Shown: positions 1-11,423, numbered from the stretch's first letter. The stretch: 64,000 nt of DNA from Costus lasius (GCA_027563935.2 CM050450.1:26461439-26525438), one strand, 5' to 3'. The notes: generated by a model not told the origin, from the sequence alone. Made by a program: numbers and translations.

Positions 1-590
1 CATACCAAAAGAAAACAATCTATAATATGCATATTACAATATCTTTCAACACTTTTCAACAAAATTCAAAGTTTGGCTCACAATGCCAAAATACAAATTC
101 CACAACTCAAGAAAAACCATTTTAGCTATTTATTTCCCCATAACTGCAGTTTCTATCTAACTATTCATTTTGGGGTTGGGCCGAACTTGGACCTGGAGGC
201 AAAACAAGGGAGTTAGCAAGAAAAGCCACGTAGGAATCATAAAATGCATGCAACAAGCAAAGTTTATTAAAGCAAATTTACTATTCTACATGGTAGACAT
301 CACATCCATATAGTCGTGTAAATCAAGAGCATAATCACATAATAACCTCACTCTTGAGTCCGCACTCTTTACTAGAGTGTTTCCATCGTTGCTCAACCGA
401 TGGAACAACTGCCCTCAGACAACTCGGAGGATGTTGCGTCTAACATCCAGGACCTCGGTTAGTCTAATGACTTCCCATCAGGTGACCTCTAGCTAGCACC
501 GCTATAGCCGATCCATACTTGGCACTATAGAGTCCATAGTGGTCTAGCTGGTATAACATAACCCAGCATAAGATCAGTCAATGCCACGAC
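1..590. other. Unassigned intergenic DNA left of the hAT-like element
   Basis: Moderately AT-rich sequence with no convincing coding frame on either strand. The short frames overlapping 525-766 are by-products of the GC-rich end of the neighbouring transposon. I see no LTR ends, RNA gene or family signature that would assign it. The last eight bases (583-590, gccacgac) are the left half of a degraded target-site duplication of the adjacent element. Confidence 0.5.
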
Positions 591-612
591 TAGAGGTGGC
601 CAACGGGCCGGG

Positions 613-666
613 CCGGCCCACGGCCCGGCACGACGTGGGCCGGCCCACGGCCCGGCACGACGTGGG
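613..666. repeat. 27-bp GC-rich tandem duplication in hAT subterminal region
   Basis: A 27-bp unit starting CCGGCCCACGG occurs at 613 and again at 640 with essentially no change, followed by degenerate GGCC-rich copies to about 800. Such subterminal repeats are typical transposase-binding regions in hAT elements; that role is inferred here. Confidence 0.6.
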
Positions 667-1151
667 CCGGCCGCGGGTGGCCCATGGCCTAGCTCGGGTC
701 GGGCTGGGCCGAGGGTTCCCGGCCCGTGGGCTAGGCCGGGCACGGCCTACAAGTGTGCCTGGCTAGGCACGGCACGGCATACAGGCCGGGCCAGGCACGA
801 CACTCGTAAAAAATATTTTTTTATTATTTGGCGCCAAAATTTAAATTTTTACCTACATTATTTTACATTTATACCCCCTTAAAGTATCTAAAAAATTTAA
901 ATTTATAGGTATAATTGTCTTTTAGCTATAAAATTATTATTTTATTCTCTTTTAATAATATAAAATAGAGGATAAATTTATAAATTTACACTCATTTCAT
1001 CTCTATAAATTCTAGATAGTTCCTTACATTTTCACACACAAAAATTTAGTTTGAATTATTTTTTTATTACATTCCTCTTAATCACGTGAGTTTCAATTAC
1101 TTTGTTAATTATGTTTGCAGTCTTGCAGGTGAGCACGAGGCATAGAGAAAA

Positions 1152-1695
1152 ATGGCAGATAATAGAAGAGTGAAGATAATTATCATTCTGCCAAATTCTC
1201 AACGTTCAATCTTCCTTACATCTACCTTAAATTTCTTCAATGCTGATCAATGGAGAATCACTATTTTAAGTATTATCGAATGTGCTAGTCAAATCATACG
1301 AATTGATGTATTCAGGTTCGAAGAACACTTTATCCACTTATCTGATCATGCAAGATAAGAATTTTTAGCTTCTCCCTCCCCTTCTGGGGTTGAGATTAAG
1401 ATAGAGGTTGAGGACTTTGAAATAAATGATAGTGATAGTGAGGAGGACAGTAATAATATCAACGATGAACCGGAGCAATATATCGAAACAAACCAAGCAC
1501 AAGAGTCACTTGAGTTTTTTTATTGTTGAAGAAAGAGGTAGAGCTGAAAACATGGAGTGCGCAATATGCATAGAGAAGATGGAGCATGGAGAGCAAGTAT
1601 GCTTAACACAATGCTCGCACATCTTCCATAGTAGTTGCTTGCGTCGCTGGCTACGGGTCAATTGTTTATGCCCATTATGTCGGCAATTGATTTAA
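1152..1695 (+). pseudogene. RING-H2 finger (E3 ubiquitin-ligase-like) gene fragment, broken
   Basis: The C-terminal part (from about 1551) encodes a complete RING-H2 signature: CAIC, then TQCSHIFH, SSC and CPLC, i.e. C-x2-C...C-x-H-x2-H-x2-C...C-x2-C, ending at TAA 1693-1695. RING-H2 domains bind two zinc ions and recruit ubiquitin-conjugating enzymes. Upstream, the frame beginning ATG 1152 runs to an in-frame TAA at 1356-1358, continues as an acidic Asp/Ser/Glu-rich linker, and loses frame at a run of T near 1515. So one stop and one frameshift separate the start from the RING. A TTTGCAG acceptor-like site lies just before the start (about 1110-1120), suggesting a captured piece of a spliced gene. 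The fragment lies wholly inside the hAT-like element. The RING assignment is firm; the parent gene is unknown. Confidence 0.75.
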
Positions 1696-2268
1696 GCTTA
1701 AATGTGTAATTTATGAATATGAAATTTAATCGAGTTAGTTTTAACTTTAGTCATGTGTTGTTAGTGTTGTTAATAAATAAATTAATATTAAATATTAAAA
1801 ATTAAAATTATATATTTTTAAAATAAAATAAAATAATTAATTAAATAATAATTTAATATTTTTTTAAAATTTGTGCAAAATACATAATTCTCAATTTCTC
1901 ATTTTTTAAATTTTTTTATTTTATATAATTTAATTAATTAATATTTTACTTATTTTTAAAATTTATTTTAATGAAGCGGGCCAAAGTCGACCCGTGGGCC
2001 ATCTTCGGGTTGGGCCAGGCATGGCCCGCGTGCCACATCTGGGCCCGTTGGGCCAAATCCGGCCCACATGCCGACGCCAGCCCGCGGGCCAGTTTCAACA
2101 TCCGTGCTTAGTAAAGGGTCGAGCCGTGCCTGGGCCGGCACAGCTAATCGTGTCGCGGGCCGTGCCGGGCCCAGATATTTCTCCCCCGTGCTGTGCCCGG
2201 CACAGCCCGATTGGAAACGTGCCGTGCCTAGCACGGCCCGGGCCCAGGCCGGCCCATGGCCACCTCTA

Positions 2269-4899
2269 CCCACGATTACAAGTATACACCAAATGTACTA
2301 AAATTTCCATCACCAATGTTTTAACAAAGCAACTAATGTAACTACCAAGTCATGTCATATCATCATAATGCATTAATAAATGAATAATGTTGAGTGCAAA
2401 GGAAATGAAACAATAATCATAGGACAGAGCAATAAGATAACACATCTTTTAAGTAAAACTCAAAATGCTGTATTGAAAGGTGAAGAAATAGATTCCTACC
2501 TCGATGGTTGATTTTCTTTACCAAATGTTTACCAATTCTCACAGTCTTTGAATCACTTTATCTTCCAGTCTTGACTTTCTAACTTATCAAATCTTAGCTA
2601 TCCTTTTATCTAATCATTTCAAAGAGATAGGATTATTGTGTGCACATAATTAAAATTGTTTTATTAATTCTTCCAAGACAAGGTTATGCATGTATTCAAT
2701 TATTCCTTAATGACATAGATCTTAATGTTCTTTCAGAAGATTCATTCTAGACATGCTTTAGTTATTTTGCACGTTGATTGTTATCTAGCCCTAATAGCAA
2801 CAATTCTATTTGTTTCAAATAATTAATTCCATTTGGTCACGAAAACATGCAATCTGATGTTCCTTACCATTTATAATTGATTCCAAACACTTTCCTTATA
2901 ATTCTAACTCACTGTACACATATACCTAGATATGAAGGAAATCAAAATGAAAGAATTGAAATAAGTATATTAATTTGATCTTATCCAATAAGATTCTTTT
3001 ACTCACCAAACACAACACTGTATGAAGGCATTAGGATCAACACAACTTGGAGAAAGTTTCGTTACTAAAAGCCACAGAATGATGAAATTGATTTATGCTT
3101 TTAGCTACTCTACTAATTCAAAAGATAAGGGCATGTGCATTAAATCCAAACAAAACTAATTTGCAGCCAAAACAATAAAATCCTGCTAGTTAAACTAATT
3201 GTTTTAAGTGTTCAATAAACCTAACTCACTTTTTAAATTCAGATAACAATGTCAAATTAATCAGGTAAGTTTTTCCACTAAATTTACATATTCATCAATA
3301 TAAAATTCATCCTATCTACTAATTTTCCATAGCACATCATTCAATCTGATCAAGGATTTAAATCAAAACAACATAAATAAAAATAGGGAGTCAATTTGAT
3401 AATAACCAAATCCTAACTTATGATGCAACTATGTTTATATTTAATTCACAATGGCATTCCTTGTATTGTTTTCAATCTCCAGATTCATTCTTTTCATTTG
3501 AATTCCCTATTTTAATCAATCAAGCCTCAAAAACCAAATGAAGCTAAATGAAAATAGTGATAACACTCCTACCCCTCCTAAAAGAAAAAGAAAAAGTAAT
3601 GCCCCTTGCTCAAAGCAGAAAATTCAGGAATGAGGAGTCTTTGATCATCAAGCAGTAGCAGTTGGCAATATATTCTAACTACTAAAATTTTATTTGTTCA
3701 GCATGATGAATCTCCCACTAATAATATGTAAACGAAAAAAAAAATTAGGACCTCAAGACAAGAAAATGTCAAATGCTAAGATCCAAGAACTAGAAGTCAG
3801 CACTGACCTGATCAAATTACATGGAGAAATAAATCAATAAATTCGCAGATTCACTTCATTAATTCATATAGAATATTCATCGAGTAAGTTAATTCACAAT
3901 ATCATCCTAGAACCAAAGAAGGATTGACCTGATTGATTTGTTAAGAAGGCAGAAGCAAATAAAAGTACTCCTAAATGAGGGTGAATAAAATTTACATAGA
4001 ATAACAAGTGCATCCTTACGTATGTTGTTTGGGAACTTAGCTAGAATTGAATGCATTAGAAAAACAGTTTCCAATTCCAAGATGACAGAAACTTCCGAGA
4101 ACCCCTTTGGATTAGAAATTACAGGAATAGAAAGGAAAATCTTTGCCACAGTTCTACAATCGATTTTAAAATAACGTAATTTACCTAGATCCAATTTCAA
4201 GAAAGAAGGAGAAAGAAATCAGCTGAGAGTTAGGGATTGAAAAATTACCTTAATGAAGTGAAGAGAAGAGGAAGAAGATGGAAGAAAGATTTAATGTCCA
4301 CGCTTCTTAGGAAATGACATTCACTCAAGCGCCATTAGAAAAAAAAAATTCCTCCATCGCTGCCCTATCGAAGAAGAAGGAGAAGGAGAAGAGGGGCTCG
4401 CTACCGCTCACGAAAAAAAAACTGGAAAGGAGAAAGAAACCCTTGGCAAGAAAGGAAAGAGGGGTTTTAAAAGGAATTTCATACAAAAGCCCATAAGTTT
4501 CTACTAATTACAACTAGGTCCTGCAAAATTAAAAAAAATAAAAAGTTAGTTTAAATTAAATTATGACAATTTTAACCCACTCTTCATGGATTAGGCATAC
4601 TAGCAGGTTACCTAGTCTTCTACTTACAAACTCTATTGACCAATCAATTTTAGGGTGATAAGTAATAATAAATATGGTGTTCAGGAGCCCCTCTAACATG
4701 TAGTTTCCTTTTAAGAAAAAGCCTAACTTAATGTTTTGGGAAGAGATATTCTAGGTACTCACAATAGTATTGCATCAATTTTTCGCATATTCTCACCGTC
4801 CTTTGAGTATTCCAATGGACCTCAAAGGTACTACTTACCGATCACTTAGGGCCTATTCGGCCCTTTTAAGCAGCTTTAGCATAAACCAAAGAAAAGTGT

Positions 4900-4904
<5 letters not shown>
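2269..4904. other. AT-rich intergenic DNA, nothing assignable
   Basis: About 2.6 kb of AT-rich DNA. The longest frame (97 codons, minus strand, 3907-4200) has no recognisable motif and no coding bias. The purine-rich frame at 4314-4496 is low-complexity AAG/GAA. No LTR ends, polyprotein signature or RNA gene is visible. It could be eroded transposon sequence beyond recognition. Confidence 0.4.

Positions 4905-4930
<26 letters not shown>
4905..4930. repeat. (TA)13 microsatellite
   Basis: Thirteen uninterrupted TA dinucleotides following a run of T, immediately left of the plastid-derived insertion. Confidence 0.95.
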
Positions 4931-4931
<1 letters not shown>

Positions 4932-5298
4932 TTCGTAATGTGGCAAAAGGAAAAAAAAATCCATGGACCGACCCCATCGTCTCCACCCCGTAAGAACTAC
5001 GAGATCACCCCAAGGACGCCTTCGGCATCTAGGGGTCACGAACCGACCATAGACCCTATTCAATAAGTGGAAGGCATTAGCTGTCCGCTCTCCGGTTGGG
5101 CAGTAAGGGTCGGAGAAGGGCAATCACTCGTTCTTAAAACTAGCATTCTTAAGACCAAAGAGTCGGGAAAAAAGGGGGAGAGCTCTCCGTTCCTGGTTCT
5201 CCTGTAGCTCGATTCTCTGGAACCACAAGAATCCTTAGAATGAGATTCCAACTCAGCCTCAGCACCTTTTGAGATTTTGAGAAGAGTTGCTCTTTGGA

Positions 5299-5332
5299 GA
5301 GCACAATACGATGAAAGTTGTAAGCTATGTTC
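5299..5332 (+). ncRNA. Group II intron domain V remnant (plastid-derived)
   Basis: GAGCACAATACG...GAAA...AAGCTATGTTC matches the near-universal group II domain V pattern (GAGC stem, GAAA tetraloop, pairing 3' arm). It lies at the position expected in the trnA intron copy. It is a non-functional nuclear relic because the rest of the intron and both exons are missing. Confidence 0.75.
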
Positions 5333-5352
5333 GGGGGGGGGGGGGGGGGGGG
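5333..5352. repeat. G20 homopolymer
   Basis: Twenty consecutive G residues directly after the domain V remnant. Plastomes I know of carry a run of only about seven G at this point, so the tract seems to have expanded in the nucleus or to be inflated by sequencing error. Confidence 0.9.
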
Positions 5353-5424
5353 TATTGTCTATCGTTGGCCTAGAATCAGTCGGGGAGGCCTAAGAGGCAG
5401 TGGTTTACCCTGTGGCGGATGTCA

Positions 5425-6250
5425 ATGAAATGTACGGATTAGATTTATTGAAATTTTTTGTTTAGACAACATCGAATTGAACCGCCGTTTTCATCAGAAA
5501 ACGAGTCCCTCTTGAACCCAAAATCGCTTTTGCTTAGGAAAAGGTTAATTTATAACAAAGTTTATATATATATTAAGAAGTTGAAAAAGCTGCAATTTAT
5601 TGTTTTTGATATTGTCACTTTTCTAAAAATATTTTTTAAAATAAGAAAAAATATAATAACTCATTATAGTTTATCATATTTATGAACAATGTCTTTAGGT
5701 CACATATTTATGAATTCGTCTATTTCGCTTAATGAGATTATAAATAAAAATATTATGAATTTATAATATTGTATCACAATCAGCTTATAAATTTTAAATA
5801 AACAATTTAATTGACTTTTACTAATAGTAATAGGTGGTTATGTAAAAAAATAAATAAAAATATTATTATTTCAAATAATTTAAAATTTTAATATAAATAA
5901 ATATATTATTTTAAATATTATAAGTACTTATAGGCAATCTGAACTGAATTTAGTAAGGATGCATATTCCTTTTTACAAAGCATGCAACATGTGCTCAAAA
6001 CTCACCACCTGTCCACAACAATAGCTATACATGCCCCCTCAACTAAGGGGAATCTATCTTGGAATAATATAGTATAATTGTGTAAGTCATTACAATTTTG
6101 ACAACTAACTATGTTTTAGTGGAAACAAGACATGATGTCTAGAAGGTGCAAATCTTTATTTAAAAGTATATTAAGCATGATACTTTGTAAAGCTACTTAT
6201 ATAGCTTATTTCTAATTCTTAATGCATATTTTTGTTGTTAGAAAATGAAA
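5425..6250. other. AT-rich intergenic DNA
   Basis: Very AT-rich sequence between the plastid insertion and the decayed copia element D1. The single 75-codon frame (5458-5685) is lysine/isoleucine-rich with no motif. Nothing assignable. Confidence 0.4.
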
Positions 6251-6605
6251 TGTTGAGATAGTGAGGAAGCACCCTTGGTGTGCCCTTTTGGAGCTAATGC
6301 TTCCACTTGATGAAGTCATTGGCGTGATCCTATGATGACATAGTCATAGGCGTGATTAACTATATAGTCACAACCATGACAAAGATCTCCAACCTAGTAC
6401 TGATGACCCCAAGTGCTCAAGTGCCCAATTAAGACTTTAAATATTACTATTGGGTCATACAAGAACCATTCACTTTGTCTATTGTTGGTCTAAAGACTGT
6501 TAGTTTCAACAAGAAATGCCAAAGTATTTAAACATATAAATGCTTTTTCTCTACTTTCACTATGAGACTATTGTCACCCCTCCAAATGGTCACAACTATA
6601 TAACA
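6251..6605 (-). repeat. LTR-like end (3') of copia D1
   Basis: Begins TGTTGAGATAG and ends TATATAACA; next to it the plus strand reads ATCTCCCACTAG, the complement of a copia purine tract. Sequence similarity to 11424-11725 is visible but low. The 6251 boundary is chosen from the TG and is approximate. Confidence 0.5.
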
Positions 6606-7169
6606 ATCTCCCACTAGTTGTGATCCCTTATTTTCGCTTAGGTAAGTATTACACATATAAGTGGGCATATTTCGATTTGGACCCATAATTAGTATAAATA
6701 TCATAAAGTCCTAACGAAATTGTAAGTTTCATATATTGCACCTTGAACTCCTTATGTTACCACCAAAGATATCACACATGTGATACTTGCCAAGGTGTTC
6801 ATAAAAATTTTGCTTTAACAACCTTAGCACTATTATATATGGTCATATGCTAATTCAATCTAATAAATATTTATAAGAGAACCACGATTCTCTTATTGAA
6901 GTGACACCACTTTGATGTTCATATGAGTGGAGTTTCCACTTTTGTCTCAGATGACACAATTGTTTATAAACTCCATTAAGAGCCAATTCTCATCCATTAT
7001 TTTGTTCGCAACTATCAACACTAGCTTTTATTTATAGACGTTCTTGTTATGGGACTTCCTAGTACTCACAATCATATAACAATGACTCGTTTTTACCTAT
7101 TGAACTTTATAATCAGATATTTTCTAATTCAAAATTGGGATACCATCATTGGTATTTAAGTTTAATAAC

Positions 7170-7465
7170 TTATGTATTTCTTACTAATTCTCTTGTAAGT
7201 GGCTTAGTGAGAGGGTCAGTTAAATTATCCTTTTATCTCACATATATTACAGTGATCAGCCCGCTTGATATCAATTCACATGTCTCATGCTAAGATACGT
7301 AGACTTTCTATTACATATTTTACTATAAGCACGAGATATTATTATTTAACTATTAAGTGCAAAGAAATAACTACCATAGGTGTTGACCATAACACTACAT
7401 AAATTTAGATTCCATAGTTGAACGAGCAATCAATTTTGCCTCTTAGAAGCCTAAATTATAGCTCC
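7170..7465 (-). pseudogene. C-terminal RNase H remnant of copia D1
   Basis: Minus-strand translation keeps the copia RNase H tail: an ARSTMES-like segment, then DNLTDPLTKPL near 7200. That matches the conserved NLADPLTK motif at the end of copia polyproteins. Several stops are present. The domain is cut at 7465 by the ACCAC duplication of the inserted solo LTR and resumes at 9174. Confidence 0.65.
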
Positions 7466-7470
7466 ACCAC

Positions 7471-9168
7471 TGATGAGTTAAAAAGTCATAGTAACTTTTA
7501 TATGTTTATAATTTCTTTTTGAGTTATATTTATGTACTTTTGCTTATTTTTAAATTAAAATCAGTCAATTTCTCTAGAATCTACACCTCTTCTTATTTTT
7601 TTTATTTTTCAGGAAAAATATGATTAGATTTGTGGATTTTGAAGAATTCAGAGATTAGAAATGTAATCAGGACGAAATTTTGAGCTTAGGGGTGAAATTT
7701 AAAATTTTTTGCCTGTCATACCACTGTGACGAAATGAACTGCAGGCATCACACGGGTGTGATTCGAATATTTGGGTTGTGATAAAATGAACTGCAGGCAT
7801 CACATGGGTGTGATTCTAATATTTAGGGGAAAACATCATTCACGCCCGATTCTTCCGCCGCCTCCAAGTCTGATTTTTCCTATACTAAATTAGAGAAATC
7901 TGAGCCCTAATCCGAAAAACTAAAAGAACAGAACCCTTGTATAAATTGAGAAGAGGATTCAACACAAGTATCGTGAGCTCTCATGGAGAAATGAGGGAGA
8001 AATTGGCTGAGGCACCGCTAGGGCTTACCCTCTCGCTGAGAGGTGTAGAGGGCATCTCCGTTGACAAAAATTGGTGGAAAGCTTCGCCCAAGGAGGAGAC
8101 GACACACATAAAATTTTAGATCGAAAGAAATACAGGATTGGGAAAAATCGATGAAAGAATTTTATAGCTGAAGGGGAAAATCGCGGTTTATTATAGTAGT
8201 TACTATATCGGCACTGTAGCAGTACTATAGTAGCCAAAAAATTTTAGAATCACAGGGTTATGACGATTCGTCACACCCCTATGATGGCAGTAAAACCTTA
8301 TTTTCTCTTTTTCTAAATTCTGAGTATTTTTTTATGAATATTTATCATATTCGTATGACTTTAGTTTTGTTATCTTTTCTTTAGAACTTAGGGAGTAATC
8401 CCTTTTTAATTTTGTAATGACTCGATGAATTTTAACTTAATAGTTATTCTCTGAATGATAATTTTGCCTCTGTGATTTATTTACTTTGAAATTATTAGTG
8501 TTAGAATATCTACATGTTTTAGGGTTTGTAATATGGACCGAAAGGTGATTTACAAACCTGGAACTCTTTAATTAGATATAGAAACTTAGACTATGCAAGT
8601 AGCTAAGTCCTAGAATCCTGATTTTTTATGCTTATTTCACATGTTGATATTTTGATCTAATGATTTTATTATTTTAGATATGATAATATAGATCGAAATG
8701 TGATTTTGATTGTTAGAGCCCCTTAGGTAAAACCTGAAAGTATTTAATTTTACTTAATAAATAGACATTGAGAGTTAAGCCATGAAAATGATCGTAATTT
8801 TTTTTTGTCTGGTTTACTTTTATTTAACACTGAGCAGCAAGTCACGAAAGTGAAGGCTGGGTCTGTGTAAATTGTACGTCCAAAAAGAGAGAATTTCTTT
8901 TTAGTAAACTTTTTCTTTATCATGATTTGAATAACTAATAAAAACTTTATCATGTCTAGTCATAGGAATTAAAAAAGATGAAATCTTAGTCCTAGTTTTC
9001 TCTCTCCGATTATCTATGATAATTTTTAATTATTCATTCTTATTCATCTTATCGTACATCATTCGCTTAACTAGTAAGAATTCGATTATTTGGTACTTAA
9101 CATGTAAGTCTCTGTGGGTTCAATATCTTTTACTACTTCGACGTATCCGTGCACTTGCGGACACATCA
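7471..9168 (+). mobile_element. Solo LTR 'E' of an Athila-like Ty3-gypsy family
   Basis: A 1698-bp LTR starting TGATGAG and ending GGACACATCA, flanked by a perfect 5-bp duplication ACCAC (7466-7470 and 9169-9173). Its last ~90 bp (CTTCGACGTATCC...CACTTGCGGACACATCA region) are clearly homologous, in reverse complement, to the Athila LTR edge at 33513. That sets the plus orientation and supports the family. No internal region remains, so it is a product of LTR-LTR recombination. A TATAAATT at 7940-7947 may be its promoter box. It sits inside the RNase H of copia D1. Confidence 0.8.
7725..7828. repeat. 52-bp tandem pair built on the inverted repeat ATCACAC-GG-GTGTGAT
   Basis: Two copies of a 52-bp unit (7725-7776, 7777-7828). 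Each contains a 16-bp palindromic core: perfect at 7747-7762 and with one mismatch at 7799-7814. A looser related segment (cgtcacacccctatgatgg) follows near 8269. The layout resembles the palindromic arrays of the Athila element at 26461-26790, though the sequence differs. Confidence 0.75.
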
Positions 9169-9173
9169 ACCAC

Positions 9174-10765
9174 CTAACATTGAAAATCCAACCTATGGTG
9201 ACTTTACTTTCACTATTATTTGTTAGCCAACTTTTATACCCTTCTAGCTCAGATGAATAAATCATTATATACATGACTCCATTGTTGTGTTTTTTCCAGA
9301 CATCCAAAAACTCTTTTAATAGCTTTCCAATATTTTGTGCTAGGCTTGTAAACTTTGATAATATGCATACAACTATATTAGGTCTAGTGCAATACATAAC
9401 ATATATTAGGCTACTAATGACACTAAGATTATTTATTTGATCAACAATTCTCTCATTTTTTCTGATAAATTCAAACTTAAATCAAAGAGGGTGTTAGCCT
9501 CCTTTAAGCCAAGATACATGAATCTATTAATTATATTATCAATATAATAATATTGAGATAAGAAATACCTAATATTATGTTTCTTTATTTTAATTCCCAA
9601 AATTGTATCTATCTAATCTAGATCTTTCATTTGGAATATTAAGCTTACATACATTTTGGTTTATATTATCCTTTTTTTATTTGTGCAAAAAATTAACATG
9701 TCATGAATATATAAGCACACAAACATGTTATATTCATTTGTTGATTTATAATAGATACATTTATTAACATTATTATGTCTAAACTCATATGAAAGAATTA
9801 TTGTATCAAACTTTTGCGCTATTCTTTGGGAGCTGTTTTGATGCATATATAAACTTAACTAACTTACAAACTTTATGTTCATTTCTTGGAAGAACAAAAA
9901 CCTTCAAGTTGTTCTATATACACTTCTTCAGTTAAGTCATCATTTAAGAATGTTATTTTAACATTCATTTGATGTACAAATAATTTATGAATTGAAGCTA
10001 AAGAAAATCTTATTCTAGCCACTTGTGCATATGTGTCAAAGCAATCTGTTTTCCTTTTGTGTAAACCCTTTAGTTATAATCTAGCTTTATAGGTATGTAT
10101 AGAACTATTCGCATTATGTTTCCTATTAAATACCTATTTGCATCCAATTGCTTTAGACCCAAATGGTAAATCTACCAAGACCGAAGTCTCATTGGACATC
10201 ATAGAGATCATAACTTCCTTATACGTTTTGCATTCATTCTTCATGTCAAATATAATGAATATCTTATTTAATACTTTGGTTCTGTCATCTTCAATAGGGA
10301 AGACAATAGATTCAGGTGAGATAAAGTCTGAATCCAAGTGTTTTTCAACTATAATTTTTTGACTTTTCCTTGGTTCACTTGGCCCACCAATTTTTTTTCT
10401 TTTTTTTTTCGACCCCACAATATTTGTATTAGGTTGAATTTCTTTTATATCATTAATAAATTTATTTTTTAAAAAATTTATATTTATGAATTCAACTATT
10501 GTACTTGTTTCTATAGTTAATAGCCTATAGGCTTTAGAGTTTTGAGCACAACATACAAACATGCTCTTTATCCCTCTTGGTTTTATGTTTGATTTATGTG
10601 GATTTAGGGTCTTATAAAAAATAACACACCCCCACACTTTAAAGTAACTTAAGTTTAGTTTCTTATCATTATTTCATAACTCATATGGTGAAGCATTAAA
10701 TTTTAAAAAAGATATTCTATTATTAATATGACATGCTGTTAATAAAACTTCAATACCAATGGGAA
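9174..10765 (-). pseudogene. Reverse transcriptase and integrase C-terminus of copia D1
   Basis: Reading the minus strand from about 10765: integrase tail (a SPYEL-like patch, NLSYFKVWGC near 10640), the variable linker, LVDLPFGSKAIGCK at the RT start (10134-10190), then LNDDL and QLEGF patches. Next come a QKFDTIILSYEFRHNN block and a YIHDMLI catalytic box near 9690 (normally YVDDML). MYCTRPNI (9397) and a GWIF RNase H start near 9180 follow. These are ordered copia hallmarks. Multiple stops, frameshifts and the D-to-H change in the catalytic box make it inactive. Confidence 0.75.
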
Positions 10766-10899
10766 GAAAGTAACTTAACATTCGATAACATTCCATTTAC
10801 CATTTCTACTAAGGATCTATTTGTCAGCCATATTAGTTTTATGGTGGCCCAAAGTGCTTAGATTTCTAGGTGTATTCTTTATATACCTACATTCTTGAA

Positions 10900-11423
10900 T
10901 ATATTATCTTTTCTTTCCATAGTTGAAATAAGGACAATTTTTCTTAATATTTTTAACATTATAAGACTTTTTAAAGCGTTTGTTTTCTATATTCAGATTG
11001 TTTTGAGGAACACTAAAAGATTTTCCCACTTTTGGGGCAATAGTAACAGTTTATTCTTGAACGCAAAATCAATTCATCTTTGATTGAATTTTTAAACTTA
11101 ATTTGCAAGTGTGTAGAGAACTTTTATATTATGTAATTTTTAGAAGAGTGCAAGATTTTCTTCCTGTAGTCATTCCAAAATGAAGGGAGTTTAAATAGAA
11201 TTGCCCCCACTTAGATTGCGTTAGGATCTTAATATGCAATTCACTCATTTAAGAAATTAGGATCTCTAACTCTCTAACTTGATTCATAATAGACATGCTA
11301 TCAGAAAAACTAAATTTAAAATACTTTTATATTAGAAATCTAACTTATAGGATTCAACAAGGCAAGAAAAGTTCTTTGAGAACTTGTAGAAGAAGATGAG
11401 TTCAAGTATGGAGAAAACTATCT
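10900..11423 (-). pseudogene. Gag remnant of copia D1
   Basis: On the minus strand an FKLPSFWNDYRKKILH block (about 11150-11200) matches the copia Gag helix with KLPPSW. Near 10920 a CPYF-N-YGKK segment looks like a worn CCHC knuckle. The frame is interrupted repeatedly. The region between here and the integrase tail is missing most of protease and integrase. Confidence 0.5.

Larger units (their letters stand above)
591..2268. mobile_element. hAT-like DNA transposon without transposase, carrying a RING-finger gene fragment
   Basis: The element starts TAGAGGTGGCC and ends GGCCACCTCTA, a perfect 11-bp terminal inverted repeat of the hAT TAGRGGTGGC type. Flanking 8-mers gccacgac (583-590) and cccacgat (2269-2276) share the central six bases, fitting an aged 8-bp hAT target duplication. 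Both subterminal regions (about 599-800 and 1975-2262) are extremely rich in GGCCGG/GGCCCG motifs, as in many plant hAT ends; the middle is AT-rich. No transposase frame is present, so it is non-autonomous. The cargo at 1152-1695 is a degraded RING-H2 gene, making this a gene-capturing (Pack-type) hAT. Boundaries are seen directly; superfamily assignment rests on TIR and TSD size. Confidence 0.75.
4934..5424 (+). other. Nuclear plastid DNA (NUPT): 3' part of the trnA-UGC group II intron plus the start of its 3' exon
   Basis: The sequence reads as the distal half of the plastid trnA(UGC) intron from the ribosomal operon in the inverted repeat: the GGCAAAAGG / ATCCATGGACCGACCCC segment, the GATCACCCC-AAGGACGCC segment, the GGTTGGGCAGTAAGGGTCGG segment, then the domain V/VI region. 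It stops at GGCGGATGTCA, a few bases into the tRNA 3' exon, so the tRNA itself is absent. Scattered substitutions, small indels and a grossly expanded G run show decay after transfer. Identification is by recognition of the conserved plastid sequence; alignment to any angiosperm plastome would confirm it. It has no expected function. Confidence 0.85.

Noticed and set aside
581..766. Gly/Arg/Pro-rich frames on both strands
   Set aside because: Product of GGCC-rich subterminal repeats of the hAT-like element; composition only.
2269..4904. Possible host gene exons in AT-rich DNA
   Set aside because: No conserved protein patch, no consistent splice-bounded open frames and no codon bias could be seen.
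5299..5424. Functional tRNA-Ala or active group II intron
   Set aside because: Only the distal intron and about 11 exon bases are present and the G tract disrupts the region after domain V.
7725..7828. CRISPR-like array
   Set aside because: Only two tandem units without unique spacers, in a plant solo LTR.
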